A DNA stretch of 52,927 bases from Paenibacillus sp. A3. Lineage in GTDB: Bacteria; Bacillota; Bacilli; Paenibacillales; NBRC-103111. The DNA lies in assembly GCF_001399685.1 (NCBI RefSeq), contig NZ_JTHN01000028.1, forward strand, positions 1 to 52,927. The letters are read 5' to 3'. Of the stretch, positions 1-10,900 are shown one piece after another (position 1 is the first letter of the stretch; each line of letters begins with the position of its first letter). A program made the position numbers and the translations under genes. Below the pieces are notes generated by a model, which saw only the letters and a list, made by a program, of their open reading frames with translations, was not told where the DNA came from and did not search any database.

Positions 1-572
1 GGTTCGTCGGCAATAAGCACCGACGGCTTGCCGACCGCTGCGATAGCGATCATGATGCGCTGTCTCATGCCGCCGCTGAACTGGTGCAAATGCTGCTTGA
101 GCCGGCTTTCTGGGTTGGAAATGCCGACCAGTTCCAGCATCTCTACCGCCTGCTTGCGGGCTTCGGACCGCGACAGCTTCTGATGGCGGATGATGCCCTC
201 CATAATCTGCTCGCCGATGGTGATCGTCGGATTGAGCGCGGTAATCGCATCTTGGAAAATCATCGTGATGGCCGAGCCCCTGATCTCCCGCATCTGCTTC
301 TCCGTCAGTCCGGTCAGCTCCCGTCCTTGAAACCGGATGCTGCCCTGCCTGATCTTCGAAGTTTGCGGGGGCAGCAGCCGCATCAAGCTGCGGGCGGTGA
401 CGCTTTTGCCACAGCCGGACTCGCCTACGATGGCGAGCGTCTCGCCGCGGCGAAGCGTCAAGCTCACGCCGCGGACCGCCTGCACCTCGCCGCCGTACGT
501 GGCGAAGGAGACATGCAGGTCTTTCACTTCGAGCAGGACGTCCGGGGGAGACAATGAATCGGGTCCATTCAT
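1..572 (-). CDS. dppD: Dipeptide/oligopeptide ABC transporter ATP-binding protein (DppD/OppD type), 3' end outside window
   Basis: Cytoplasmic ATPase subunit that powers the peptide importer encoded just upstream. The start ATG at 572 follows a GGAGG ribosome site at 577-584 that overlaps the stop codon of dppC. Visible in the 190 available codons: Walker A GESGCGKS at residues 50-57, a Q-loop in MIFQD, the signature FSGGMRQR, and the start of Walker B (LIADE) at the window edge. The phrase MRQRIMIA after the signature is typical of the OppD/DppD family. The gene is truncated only by the window. Family assignment is firm; peptide specificity is inferred from the dppA-B-C-D order. Confidence 0.93.
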   Translation of the reverse strand, partial: MNGPDSLSPPDVLLEVKDLHVSFATYGGEVQAVRGVSLTLRRGETLAIVGESGCGKSVTARSLMRLLPPQTSKIRQGSIRFQGRELTGLTEKQMREIRGSAITMIFQDAITALNPTITIGEQIMEGIIRHQKLSRSEARKQAVEMLELVGISNPESRLKQHLHQFSGGMRQRIMIAIAAVGKPSVLIADE

Positions 573-577
573 GGAGT

Positions 578-1495
578 TTACCTCCTCTGCTTCGGATTAA
601 ATGTGTTTTGCAGCCCGTCGCCGAGCAGGTTGAACGCCAGCATCGTCAGCGAGATGAAGAACGCCGGAAAGAACAACCGCCACCAATAGCCGGATAAAAT
701 CGTCGGCAGCGCATCGTTCGCCATCGTGCCCCAGCTGGCCAGCGGAGGCTGGATGCCGAGACCGAGGAAGCTGAGGAACGCTTCCGCGAAGATCGCCGAC
801 GGGACGGAGAACGTCACCTGCACGATAATGACGCCGAAAGCGTTCGGCAGCAGGTGTCTGCGGATAATGCTCCAAGGACCCGCTCCGAGCGTCCGCGAAG
901 CCAGCACATACTCGGACGACGCCAACTGAAGCACCTGCCCGCGCACGATCCGGGCCATGCCGATCCAGCCGGTGGCCGTTAACGCGATGATGATGGTGAA
1001 TAAGCCCGGGCCCATGACGACCATCAGCAGGATCACGATCAGCAGGTACGGAATGCCGTACAGGATGTCGACGATCCGCATCATGATGTTGTCGACCCGC
1101 CCGCCAAAATAGCCGGCAATGCCCCCGTAAACGACGCCGATGAGAAAATCGATGAGCGCCGCGACGACGCCGACGGTCAGCGAAATGCGGGAGCCGAACA
1201 AGATGCGCGCGAACACGTCACGGCCAAGCTCGTCGGTGCCGAACCAATGCTCAGCCGACGGAGCTTGGTTACCGTTTAGCAGGTTTTGCTTGGAGTAACT
1301 CTGGTCCGTCAGCCAAGGCCCGAAGATCGAAAGCGCCGCAAGCGCAACGATGAAGATAAGCCCGAGCAGTGCCAGCTTGTTCTTGAACAGCCGGATGCGT
1401 GCCTGCTGCCAGAGCGTCAACTGCGGCCGGACAATCGCTTCCGTAGGACCGATGCGTTTTTGCATCGGCACAAATAAATGATCGGGAACCGACAT
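578..1495 (-). CDS. dppC: Dipeptide ABC transporter permease DppC
   Basis: Inner-membrane permease subunit of a binding-protein-dependent peptide importer, 305 aa. It has a cytoplasmic N-terminus with a first membrane segment around residues 35-55 (LALLGLIFIVALAALSIF), the HWFGTDELGRDVFARI motif typical of DppC/OppC, and the EAA-type loop near residues 200-225. Two ATGs lie six bases apart; AAAGGAGGG directly abuts the upstream one (1501), so the second (1495, MSVPDH) has the proper spacing and is chosen. It lies 15 nt downstream of dppB and its stop overlaps the dppD ribosome site, so these genes are cotranscribed. Confidence 0.93.
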   Translation of the reverse strand: MSVPDHLFVPMQKRIGPTEAIVRPQLTLWQQARIRLFKNKLALLGLIFIVALAALSIFGPWLTDQSYSKQNLLNGNQAPSAEHWFGTDELGRDVFARILFGSRISLTVGVVAALIDFLIGVVYGGIAGYFGGRVDNIMMRIVDILYGIPYLLIVILLMVVMGPGLFTIIIALTATGWIGMARIVRGQVLQLASSEYVLASRTLGAGPWSIIRRHLLPNAFGVIIVQVTFSVPSAIFAEAFLSFLGLGIQPPLASWGTMANDALPTILSGYWWRLFFPAFFISLTMLAFNLLGDGLQNTFNPKQRR

Positions 1496-1510
1496 CCTCA
1501 TCCCTCCTTT

Positions 1511-2443
1511 CTATGCGTCCTTTCTATGCAGCTTGATTCGGGGATCGATCAGACTGTACACGATATCGACCAGGAACATCATGAAGATGAGCAAGGCGCT
1601 GTAGAACACCGTCGTTCCCATGATGACCGCATAATCCCGGTTGTTGATCCCATCCACAAAATATTTCCCCATGCCCGGAATCGCAAAAATTTTCTCGATG
1701 ACAAAGCTGCCCGTCAGCACGTTCGCAAGCAAGGCTCCAACTAACGTAACCACCGGCAGCACCGCGTTGCGCAGGGCGTGCTTGAACACAATCGTCGCCG
1801 GAGAAAGCCCTTTGGCCCTTGCCGTCTCGATATAGTCCTGCGTCAGCACTTCGACCATATTGGCCCGCGTTAGTCTTGCGATGATCGCGATCGGTCCGGT
1901 GGATAGCGCGACCGCCGGCAGCACGACATGCTTCCATGTCCCCCACGTCGCGACCGGGAGCAGCTCCCATTCCACCGCGATGTATTTGATCAGCAGCGGA
2001 GCCACGACGAAATTGGGCACCGCGATGCCGATGACGGCGAGCACCATGGCGATGTAATCGATCAGGCCGTTTTGCCGGAGCGCGGCGGCCGTTCCGAGTG
2101 CAATGCCCGATACGATCGCAAGGAGAAGCGACACGATGCCGAGCTGAAACGAGACCGGGAAGCCGCGCTCGATCATCGCGTTCACGCTTTCCGGATAATG
2201 CGAGATCGACGGCCCGAGATCCAGCGTGAGCAGCGACTTCAAATAAAGCGCATACTGGACGTACACCGGCTTATCCAAATGGTAGAACGCCATCATGTTC
2301 TGGACGACGGCCGGATTGGCCTCCTTGCCGTCCTGGTCGAACGGCGAGCCCGGAATCGTATGCATCAGAAAAAACGTAATCGTGACGATGAGCCACAGCG
2401 TCACCAGCATGGATACGAATCTTTTCAATAGGTACGACGCCAC
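1511..2443 (-). CDS. dppB: Dipeptide ABC transporter permease DppB
   Basis: First permease of the peptide importer, 310 aa. The N-terminus MASYLLKRF leads straight into a membrane helix, as in the DppB/OppB/GsiC family. Later features are the LDLGPSI segment in the periplasmic loop, the ARLTRANMVEVL..DYIETARAKG EAA loop, and C-terminal VFYSALLIFMMFLVDIVYSLIDPRIK. The start is a GTG at 2443, 15 nt after the dppA stop, with GGGTGATC as a weak ribosome site, so translation is probably coupled to dppA. Together with DppC it forms the translocation pore. Confidence 0.92.
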   Translation of the reverse strand: MASYLLKRFVSMLVTLWLIVTITFFLMHTIPGSPFDQDGKEANPAVVQNMMAFYHLDKPVYVQYALYLKSLLTLDLGPSISHYPESVNAMIERGFPVSFQLGIVSLLLAIVSGIALGTAAALRQNGLIDYIAMVLAVIGIAVPNFVVAPLLIKYIAVEWELLPVATWGTWKHVVLPAVALSTGPIAIIARLTRANMVEVLTQDYIETARAKGLSPATIVFKHALRNAVLPVVTLVGALLANVLTGSFVIEKIFAIPGMGKYFVDGINNRDYAVIMGTTVFYSALLIFMMFLVDIVYSLIDPRIKLHRKDA

Positions 2444-2458
2444 TCGATCACCCGCTTC

Positions 2459-3283
2459 TTAACAAAATGAAGTTCGCATGGCCAGTTCCGTCATGACCAG
2501 CATCGCTTGGTACGCCTCCAGAATGTTTTTGGCTTGAAAGGAAACGACCGGCGAGCCCTGCTCGATCGTCGTTCCCGGCATCAGATGCGCCCACTCCGCC
2601 TGCCCGTAATTGGCGAATTCGATCGACAGCATCGGACTCTCCGGGGGCGTTAAAGGCTTCACGCGGCCGCGGGCCTCAAGCGCCTCCCTCGTTTTGTCGC
2701 GAAGCAGCTGCCCGCTTTTCTCCGGCGTCAAGCAGAGCGCCGCCGTCCGCGAGATGCGCCGCTTGACGATGGCCGTCGTCACTCCCGGGATCAGCGCTTC
2801 CGCTTCCTCCGCCGTTTCGTCGTCCCCCGCTACGAGCAGCACCGGCACACCGTAATGACCCGCGACGAACGCATTGAAGCCGAGCTCTCCGATCGCCGTA
2901 TCGTTGATGTACATGTTCCGCACGCCGAAAATCATCGTATGGCTGAGTACCCCCTTCCTTGCCGCCCGCGTATGATAGCCCAGAAAAGCGGCCCCGGCGA
3001 AGCTGGCGTCAAGCCCCTGCACCATCGAAAACGGCTTGACGTCCCCCGAAATCAGCTGCGTCTCCGGATGAAGCTTCTCGATCAGCAGGTTGTTCATCTT
3101 GGAGTGGCTGTCGTTGACCACGACTTCCCCGCATCCCTCTTGGAAAGCCGTTTCAATGACATGATTGGCCTCCGCGGTCATGATGAGCCGCCCTCTTTCG
3201 TAGTTGTGCTTGCTGGAATCGACAAACGTGGCATCGACCAGTCCGGTAATACCTTCCATATCAATCGAAATGTACAGTTTCAT
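2459..3283 (-). CDS. dppA: D-aminopeptidase DppA (M55 family)
   Basis: Zinc-dependent, cytoplasmic D-stereospecific aminopeptidase that removes N-terminal D-amino acids from short peptides such as D-Ala-D-Ala. The 274-aa protein keeps the metal and catalytic residues at the same numbers as Bacillus subtilis DppA: D8 and E10 in SIDMEG, H60 in NDSHS, H104 in GYHT, H115 and E133. The ATG has a GGAGG site 8 nt upstream. Its position ahead of dppB-C-D matches the Bacillus dpp operon, where it is thought to recycle cell-wall peptides. The only unusual feature is the strong hairpin in the short gap before it (3314-3375). Confidence 0.96.
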   Translation of the reverse strand: MKLYISIDMEGITGLVDATFVDSSKHNYERGRLIMTAEANHVIETAFQEGCGEVVVNDSHSKMNNLLIEKLHPETQLISGDVKPFSMVQGLDASFAGAAFLGYHTRAARKGVLSHTMIFGVRNMYINDTAIGELGFNAFVAGHYGVPVLLVAGDDETAEEAEALIPGVTTAIVKRRISRTAALCLTPEKSGQLLRDKTREALEARGRVKPLTPPESPMLSIEFANYGQAEWAHLMPGTTIEQGSPVVSFQAKNILEAYQAMLVMTELAMRTSFC

Positions 3284-3307
3284 CGCTCAATCCTCCAATG
3301 TGATAGG

Positions 3308-3375
3308 TATAAAAAAATCCAGCAAACGACAACCGGCAGCCGCAAGGCTTCCAAGCGTATCGTTTGCTGGATTTT
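3308..3375 (-). terminator. Intergenic hairpin with T-tract between DUF3870 gene and dppA
   Basis: Two 16-nt arms (3314-3329 and 3360-3375) are perfect inverted repeats ending in seven Ts on the minus strand, with a 30-nt loop that can fold a small inner stem (AGCC/GGCT). It has the form of an intrinsic terminator. Only about 24 nt lie between it and the dppA start, too little for a separate promoter, so dppABCD expression probably depends on readthrough or regulated antitermination. Confidence 0.75.
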
Positions 3376-3414
3376 ATTTACGCGTATGTCGCCATACTAA
3401 TAAACAAAGCAGCG

Positions 3415-3768
3415 TTATGCGGTCCCTGACGCACCGGAATCGCAATCCCGGCCGTTCAAGACCAATTTGTATTTTTTTTGCGCATCCTTGAAGGCGACGA
3501 TGATCGCTTTCTGCGACGAGCCGTGGTACCTTCGCTTGATTTCGTCGGCGACCGGCTCGAACGCCAGGATGCTCTGCCCGACGAATAAGGAGCGGACAAA
3601 TTGCGAGGTTAGCGGAATGGTGGACGAGCAGCCCGCATCCACGATTTTGTGGTTGGTCGTATCCACGACAAGTCCGATGAAAAATGCGCTGTACTGCTGA
3701 GTAATCGGATTATTGAGAGATGTCTGCGCATCGCCGACCACGTAAACCGTGTCTTTATCGTAATCCAT
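3415..3768 (-). CDS. DUF3870 family protein
   Basis: Small cytoplasmic protein of 117 aa resembling the DUF3870 family, whose function is unknown to me. Conserved-looking segments are VYVVGDAQTSLNNPIT at the N-terminus, FFIGLVVDT, and SSTIPLTSQFVRSLFVG in the middle. The open frame extends 30 codons upstream, but AGGGAG spaced 7 nt before the ATG at 3768 and the fit of the family N-terminus favour the shorter form. It is the first gene of the transcript that continues into dppA. A role in amino-acid or peptide metabolism is only a guess from context. Confidence 0.7.
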   Translation of the reverse strand: MDYDKDTVYVVGDAQTSLNNPITQQYSAFFIGLVVDTTNHKIVDAGCSSTIPLTSQFVRSLFVGQSILAFEPVADEIKRRYHGSSQKAIIVAFKDAQKKYKLVLNGRDCDSGASGTA

Positions 3769-3875
3769 ACTCGTCTCCCTTAATCGGCGTCCTTGGACTG
3801 GACGAACAGGGATGAAGGAAGGGAAGCTTCCCACGACCTGCCGCCTTCGGACGCACAATGCAGAATATGTAACTT

Positions 3876-3904
3876 ATTCTAACAACAAACTGACATATTG
3901 TAAA
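3876..3904 (-). promoter_or_regulatory. Sigma-A promoter of the DUF3870-dpp transcript
   Basis: On the minus strand TTTACA (3899-3904) and TAGAAT (3876-3881) are separated by 17 nt, giving a start near 3869 and a leader of about 100 nt. A cre-like sequence with one mismatch (3923-3937) lies just upstream; CcpA control is an inference. Confidence 0.6.
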
Positions 3905-4099
3905 CAAGAAATCGAATTACTTTGTATGCGCTTACGAATATGATCTCTGAAACTATCGCAGGAACGCTTTGGAACAATTGTTAAACTTTCGTGAAAATTC
4001 TCATAACCAATTCTATTATAATAAACTCCGCTGCGTCTGAATAGCTTTATTTCACAATTTTATCAATGATTTGTCAATGATACGACGATGATAGGGTGC

Positions 4100-4135
4100 A
4101 AAAAAACAGCCGACCATCCCTCAAGGATGACCGGC
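4100..4135 (-). terminator. Intrinsic terminator of the 57-aa ORF
   Basis: On the minus strand an 11-bp stem (GCCGGTCATCC against GGATGGTCGGC, two G-T pairs) with a 5-nt loop is followed closely by seven Ts. Confidence 0.8.
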
Positions 4136-4150
4136 CTTCGGCTTCACACG

Positions 4151-4324
4151 TTACTCCAGACGGTAATCGTCGATCTTCTCTCCGTCTTCCCACACCTCGA
4201 CGAACAAGGCGTCGCAGTGCTCAAAATCGGACGGCTTGAACGAGAGAGCTTTCTCCTCGTCCTCGCCCACATACACATTTTCCATCCCGTCTTCGTTGAA
4301 CGAGAGGATGACATACAGCTTCAT
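4151..4324 (-). CDS. Small acidic protein, 57 aa, unknown function
   Basis: This short frame has the marks of a real gene: ATG at 4324, a GGAGGG ribosome site 6 nt upstream, and its own terminator right after the stop. The product is soluble and acidic (many E and D), starts MKLYVILSFNEDG and ends in DDYRLE, with one cysteine and two tryptophan/tyrosine-rich strands. The alternating hydrophobic pattern suggests a small beta-rich fold. I do not recognise a family. It stands alone between the DUF3870 gene and the DinB-like gene, on the same strand as both. Confidence 0.7.
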   Translation of the reverse strand: MKLYVILSFNEDGMENVYVGEDEEKALSFKPSDFEHCDALFVEVWEDGEKIDDYRLE

Positions 4325-4380
4325 TCCAGACCCTCCAGCAGCTAAGTATATTTTATATTGATGCCAAAATAAGCGTCCAA

Positions 4381-4839
4381 TTAAACGTTGTTCTTCAAAA
4401 TTTGACGCTTGAGATGGTATTCCATATGTTCCACGTAATCGTCAATAAGCCACTGCAAGCTTTTCGTTTCCTGATGGACGGTGACACATGGGTATGACAG
4501 CTTTTCGGCCGGTATTTTTTCGATAGCCTTCAAGATCCGGTTATTTAAGCCGGACCATAAATTCAGGATCTCTTCCGCCGGAGCCTCCTGATAATCCTGC
4601 AATGTCACCCATTGATCCTGATCGTAAGGGATGAGGATATACGGCTGCTTTTCATATTGCATTTTAATAAATCTCGGAAGATTGTTGACAGCCGAATCGC
4701 ATAAGTGCCCAAGCGCTTCCTTCGGACACCATTTACCGGGCATGGGCCGCTCGGATACCTCCGCTTCGGACATCCGGCCGAACTGCTCTGGAACCGTACG
4801 CAGCCAGTGCTTTAAACGTTCCGCTGCTCTTTCCATCAT
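4381..4839 (-). CDS. DinB superfamily protein
   Basis: A 152-aa four-helix-bundle protein of the DinB/YfiT type, probably binding a divalent metal through three histidines: one in GHLCDSA (about residue 45) and two in EHMEYHLKRQ (about residues 137 and 141). The motif PGKWCPKEALGHL is characteristic of DinB_2 proteins. Members include thiol-dependent S-transferases and many uncharacterised stress proteins, so the reaction cannot be named. Two adjacent ATGs (4839 and 4836) follow GGGAGGG; either could be used. Confidence 0.8.
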   Translation of the reverse strand: MMERAAERLKHWLRTVPEQFGRMSEAEVSERPMPGKWCPKEALGHLCDSAVNNLPRFIKMQYEKQPYILIPYDQDQWVTLQDYQEAPAEEILNLWSGLNNRILKAIEKIPAEKLSYPCVTVHQETKSLQWLIDDYVEHMEYHLKRQILKNNV

Positions 4840-4904
4840 ATTCCCTCCCTCATCCTTTCTACAATACTATTTCTCCGTTCGTCCGAGCTCCCCTTTTTTC
4901 CAGA

Positions 4905-7900
4905 TTAAATAAATCCGACTTCCCGGCAGTATCGCAGCATATCGTCCATCTGCTTATCGCCGATCGCCTGCCATTCGAAGCCGAGCTCCTTCAATAGCAG
5001 GACGGTTTTCTCCGAAGCGAGCGTAAACCGGGTCTGCTCCTGCTGCTCCAGCCAGCCGTAATGAAGCATCAGACTCTCGATCTCCTCCCGGCAAAAGCCT
5101 TCTTCATACCTGCTCTTCATGTAATCGATGAACTCGTCGAGCGTCCCCGACGCCATTCTTCCTCCCGAACGGCCATCCGCCAGTACACGGTGCATACTCT
5201 CATAGTGCGGGTTGTACAAATGGAATATTTCGTCCTTCAACGCAGCTGGCTTCATGAGGTGAACAATCGCTTGACTGACCCGATCGACGCAAGAAAAATC
5301 GATATCGGCCTTCAGCCGTGGCACCATGCCGAGACGGATAAACGACTTGAGCGTAGCGTAAAAGGCGTTCTCCTCGATGTTTTGTTGGAACTTGCCCGTC
5401 TCCGATTGAAAGACGAGGTTCCCCACCCGGTAAATGCTTGTGCGGAGCCCTTGGACACGCGCCTGAACGACCCGCTTCTCCGCTTCGAACTTGGATTTGG
5501 CGTAATAGTTCTCGTACTGCTGTCCCCGGTCCAAATCGTATTCGGTAAAATAAGCCGCAGACTGTCCCGGAATATGACCGGTCGCGACGCCAAGGGTCGA
5601 AATATGATGCACGTCTTTGGCCCGGTGCGTGCCGGCAAACGCCAGAAGCCGCTCGGTCGAAGCGATGTTCTGGCTTTCGAAGTGCGAATAGCTCCCGTAA
5701 TGCTTCACGGTCGCCGCCGAATGCACAATGCAGTCGACGGTGCGTGCGAGCTGCAGATACGTTTCCTCATCCAGCCCCAAGCTTTCCCGCGACAAATCCC
5801 CCCGGTAAATCCGAATACGGCGGCCAAATTGCGCTTCTAGGGCATCACCGCCGAAATAAAAAGCCAGCTTCGCAAGCAGTCGTTCCCGCGCTTCCGTCTC
5901 GGTCGCCGCACGTACAAGAACGTGAACCGTCGCAGCGGTTTCGGCTAACAGCTCCCGCAGCAAATGGATGCCCAAATACCCGGTGGCTCCCGTCAGCAAA
6001 ATGTCGCTGTACCCGCTGTCCCGCGTCAGGTCGAGCCGGGCGTACCGTTCGTTTCTCGCCCGGTATTCGGCGATCTCTTCGTCGAATCGTTCCATCGCCT
6101 CGTCCCGGCGGGCTATCTTCAGCTGCTCCAGCTTGGCGGTCAAATAGTTGGCCTTTGGCTTCACCTTGGCCGACAAAGATGCAATTGTCTGGTGCTCGAA
6201 GACGTCGTTGACTCCGATATCCAAGTCCTGCTGCAGCCTTGCGGTCATCGCAGCCGCCTTCAGCGAATGTCCGCCGAGCTCGAAGAAGTTGTCGTGAACG
6301 CCGATTTCGGCAATGCCCAGAAGCTCCTCCCATACCGCCGCCATCTTCCTCTCGATGTCCGTACGCGGGGCGACGCGGTCGCGCCCCGCTGCGGTACGCT
6401 CGCCCGGATCGGGTTCGGGCAGCGCCCTGCGGTCGATTTTGCCGTTGGGCGTGAGCGGCATGCTCTTTAACGGAACGAAATACGAGGGCAGCATATACTC
6501 CGGCAGCGTCTTGGACAAGTACTCCCTGACGTCCTTAACCGGCAGTTCCTCCGTCCCGGCGAAATAAGCGCACAACTCCTTGCTGCCGCTGCCAATCTCC
6601 CTGGCGACCACGACCGCTTCCCGGATCGAAGGATGGTTCAGCAGCACGTTCTCAATCTCTCCAAGCTCGATCCGATACCCGCGGATTTTCACCTGATGGT
6701 CCAGGCGGCCCAAAAATTCCAGCGTGCCCTCCGGTGTCCAGCGCGCGAGGTCGCCCGTTTTGTACATGCGTCCCTCCCTGGCGAACGGGTCAGACACGAA
6801 TTTATCCGCCGTCAGGCGCTCGTCGTTGAAATACCCTCTGCCCACGCCATCCCCTGCGATGTACAGCTCTCCCGGCACACCGAACGGCTGAACCTGCAAC
6901 CGGTCGTTCAACAGGTAGATACGCGAGTTGGCAATCGGCTTGCCGATCGGCGGAAGCTCCGGGATCGAGCCGTTCGGGTCGATCGTATGGGCCGTCGCGA
7001 CATGCGTTTCCGACGGGCCGTAATGATTGTGCAGGAATACTTGATGCCGCTGGAGATGGGCCTTGAATTTGTCCGGGACAACTAACGGCTCCCCGGCCGT
7101 TATGATATGGCGTACCGACGCCGGAAGCTTGTCGGCATACGCGCTCTCGTTCAGGATGAGCTTCAAATACGAGACGGGCATGAACAAGACCTGAATCTGG
7201 CACTCTTCGATGAGCTGCAGCAACTTGTCCGGGCTTCGCCGGGTTTCGTTTGTCACGAGATGCAAGGTGCCCCCCGCCAGCAGAGCGGACCATATTTCCT
7301 GCGAGCTTACGTCGAAGCTGAGCGTCGTAAATTGCAGCACGCTGCTGCTGTAATCGACGTTCGTGTACCGATACTGATAGTGAAGCAGATTGACCATATT
7401 GCGGTGCTCGATCATGACGCCCTTCGGCTTGCCAGTCGTTCCCGACGTATAAATCACATACAACAAGTGGCTCGAACGGCTGCGTGGAGGAGGATTGTCG
7501 GCCGCTGCCTCGTAGGCAGCGGCCGTATCCAGACAGAGCTTCATGCCGTCAAATTCGACCCGGTCCGCCAAATGCGTCTGTGTGAGCAGGAGACGGGCCC
7601 GGCTGTTGTCCAGCATATATTTTACACGGTCGGCGGGATAATCCGGATCAATCGGAAGGTAGGCCCCTCCCGCCTTAAGAATGCCAAGCAGACCGACGAT
7701 CATGTCCGGAGACCGCTCGGCCATCAACCCGACGAGCTGCTCCGGCTGCATGCCTCGGCGAATCAAGACGGACGCCAACCGGTTCGCCCGGTCGTTCAAC
7801 TGCCGGTAAGTAAGCACTTCGTCCCCGAATACGACAGCAGGGCGATCCGGCGTCTGCCGCACTTGCTCCTCAAACCATCCGTGAATCGTCAACTCGCGGT

Positions 7901-10900
7901 CGTATGCGGATTCGGTTCGATTCCGTCCCTCCACTTGCTCCTTTATTTCCGCTTCCGAAAGCAATCGCAGCTCAGACAGCCGCTTTTCCTCCGAAGCCAA
8001 CACATCCTCCAATATCCGCACATACTGGTTCGCCATCCGCTCGATCGTATCCCGTACGAACAGATCGGTGCAGTATTGGAAATCGATCCGGAGCGTCTCT
8101 TCCGTCTCCTCCGCATCAAGCATCAGATCGTACTTGGAGATCGGGTCCACGTACCGCTGATCGGTGATCCGGCTCCCTTCGATCGACGGCGTCGTCGTGC
8201 GGCCCGTATTTTGCATGACAAACATCGTATCGAACAGCGGGCTTCGTCCCGGCACTCGGGGAATGCGCAGCGACTGTACCAGCCGTTCCAGATCGTAGTC
8301 CTGATGCTCGAAGGCGGCAAGCAGAATCGACTTCAGCTCCTGCAAATAGCCGGCGAACGTCTTCGTCCGCTCCGGGAAGCTGCGGATCGGCAGCGTGTTG
8401 ACGAACATGCCGATCAGCGGCTGCAGCTCGGCATGCGGGCGGCTGGCGACGGGAACGCCGACGATGATGTCCTCCTGGCCGGAATACCGGGCAAGCAGCA
8501 CGTTGTAAGCGGCGAGCAGGATCATATACAAGGTGGTGTCCGTCCTGAGGGAGAACTGCTTCAAGCGCGCGGTCAAACCGGCATCCAACCGGAGCGGGTA
8601 AGTGTCGCCTTTGAAGCTTTGGAAGCCCGGTCTTTCCTTGTCGGTCGGCAGCTGCAGAACCGGGAGCTCCCCGGACAAGGCCGCCATCCAATACTCGCGC
8701 TGACGCGCCTCCTCCTGCGGTTCCCGGCCGTTCAGCCAGAAGGCATAATCTTTGAATTGGATGGTCGGGCGAGGCAGCTCCTCCCCCCGGTAAAATCGGC
8801 TCCACTCCTCGAAAAACACGTGCATCGAGACGCCGTCCACAATAATATGGTGGAAGTCCAGCATCAGATAATGAAGCTCCTCGGAGCAGCTAATGAGTCC
8901 GGCCCGGAATAACGGCGACTTCCCGAGATCGAAGGAAACGACGAACGCGGACATCAGCCGCTCCGCTTCTTCTTCCGCCGCCGCCAAAAACTGCATTTGA
9001 AACGCCGCACGAGGCGAGATGGTCTGTACGAGCTCCCCGTCCACCCACGCAAAAGCCGTACGGAGCGGTTCGTGCCGCTCGATCATTTGCTCGAAAGCCC
9101 GCTCCATCCGCCGCCGGTCGACGCTCCCTTCGATCTTGAGCAGCAGAGGAGTGTTATAGGCCGTACCCGACTGCTTCATCTGCCCGATGAAGAAGAGCCG
9201 CTTTTGCGCCGGATGAAGGGGGTAATGCTCCCGCTCCGGCGCTTTCCCGATCGCCTGACCGCCTCCGGTCGGTTTGTCCGCTTGACCGATCCACTCCGCT
9301 TGCTTACGGATGGTCGCATGCTCAAACAACTCCGCAATCGACAGCCGGACGCCGAAGCGCCATTCAATCTGTCCGCGCAGGACGGCGACATGCAGCGAAT
9401 GGCCTCCGGCGTCGAAGAAGCGGTCATGGACGCCAACGGTTCGCAAGCCGAGCACTTCCTTCCACAGCTCCGCCAGCCCCCGTTCCGCCTCGCTGGCCGG
9501 AGGCGCGTAAGAAGCCGACTCCGCATCTCGCTCGGGTTCTGGCAGCGCGCGCCGGTCGACCTTGCCGTTCGCATTCACAGGCAGCCTCGGAAGCATGACG
9601 AACCAGGAAGGTACCATATAATCCGGCAACTGCTCCGCCAGAAACGCCGACAGCTCGCTGCGGGTGAGAGGCGCTTCAGATACGACGTATGCGCATAGGT
9701 ACGCACGGCCGACATCGTCTTCGCGCGCGATCACGATGCAATCGAGCAACCGGTCGTGCAGCCGGAGCCGCTGCTCGATTTCGCCCGTTTCGACCCGGAA
9801 ACCGCGAATTTTCACCTGATGATCGAGGCGTCCCACGTATTCCACGGAACCGTCCGGCAGCCACCGGGCCAAGTCCCCCGTCCGGTACAGCCGCTCCCCC
9901 TCGCAGAACGGATGGGCGACGAATTTCTCCTCCGTCAGCTGCGGCCGGTTCAAGTAGCCCCGGGCCAGACCGACACCGGAAATGCACAATTCCCCGGGAA
10001 CCCCCACCGGCTGCGGCTGACCGCAGGCATCCAAAATATACAACCGAACATTGTTCAGCGGCTTCCCAATCGGAATGTTATCCGTGTGCGCCTTGACAAG
10101 ATGCGTCGTGGTGAAGATCGTATTTTCGGTAGGACCATATACGTTATAAATAAGGTAGCTTTGCGGGTGGAATGTCTTCAGCTTCTCTCCGCCCGTCATC
10201 AGCACGCGGAGCGAGCGATTGGGAAGCTTCATAAACTGCTCGCCAAGCTGGGTCGGCAAGAAGCTGACCGTAATGTCATGTTGGTTGAAATACCTGTTCA
10301 GCTCCGCAGCATCAAGCCGGATATGCTCGGGAATGACATGAACCGCCGCCCCGGAAATAAGGTAGGGAAAAATTTCCAATATAGAAGCGTCGAACCCGAC
10401 GCTGCAATATTTGCTGCTGCGGTCCTCCATCGTGACCTGAAAATGCGAACAATGCCATTCGCAAAAATTGACCAGCGACCGGTGCTCGATCAGCGTGCCC
10501 TTCGGCTGGCCGGTAGAGCCGGACGTATAAATGACGTAAGCCAAACCGGACGGTTCCGCAAGCTCCGGCAAAGGAGACGCATCCCCGTCATGCATCCGCC
10601 GGTCCGCGAGATCGACGACTTGGCCCTCAAAGGCAAACGGAAGCGCCGACTGCCCCTCCATGAGCAGCAGCTTCGCTCCGCTATCCTCCAAAATGTATCG
10701 TATGCGGTCCGGAGGATAATTCGGATCGATCGGCACATACGCCGCACCCGCTTTCAGCACCGCCAAAATACCGGCGAACATCGACAGCGTGGGGCGTGTC
10801 ATAACTGCGACAAAGGCATTTGCTTCTTGTACGCCGAGTTCGATCAGCATTCTGGCTGTCCGGTTCGATTGTTCGTCGAGCTGCCGGTAAGTCAAGCAGT

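Noticed and set aside
7107-8912. Plus-strand frame of 601 codons
   Set aside because: It lies antisense to the NRPS, has no ribosome site, and its composition (R, Q, H rich) is that of a complementary-strand shadow in a high-GC gene.
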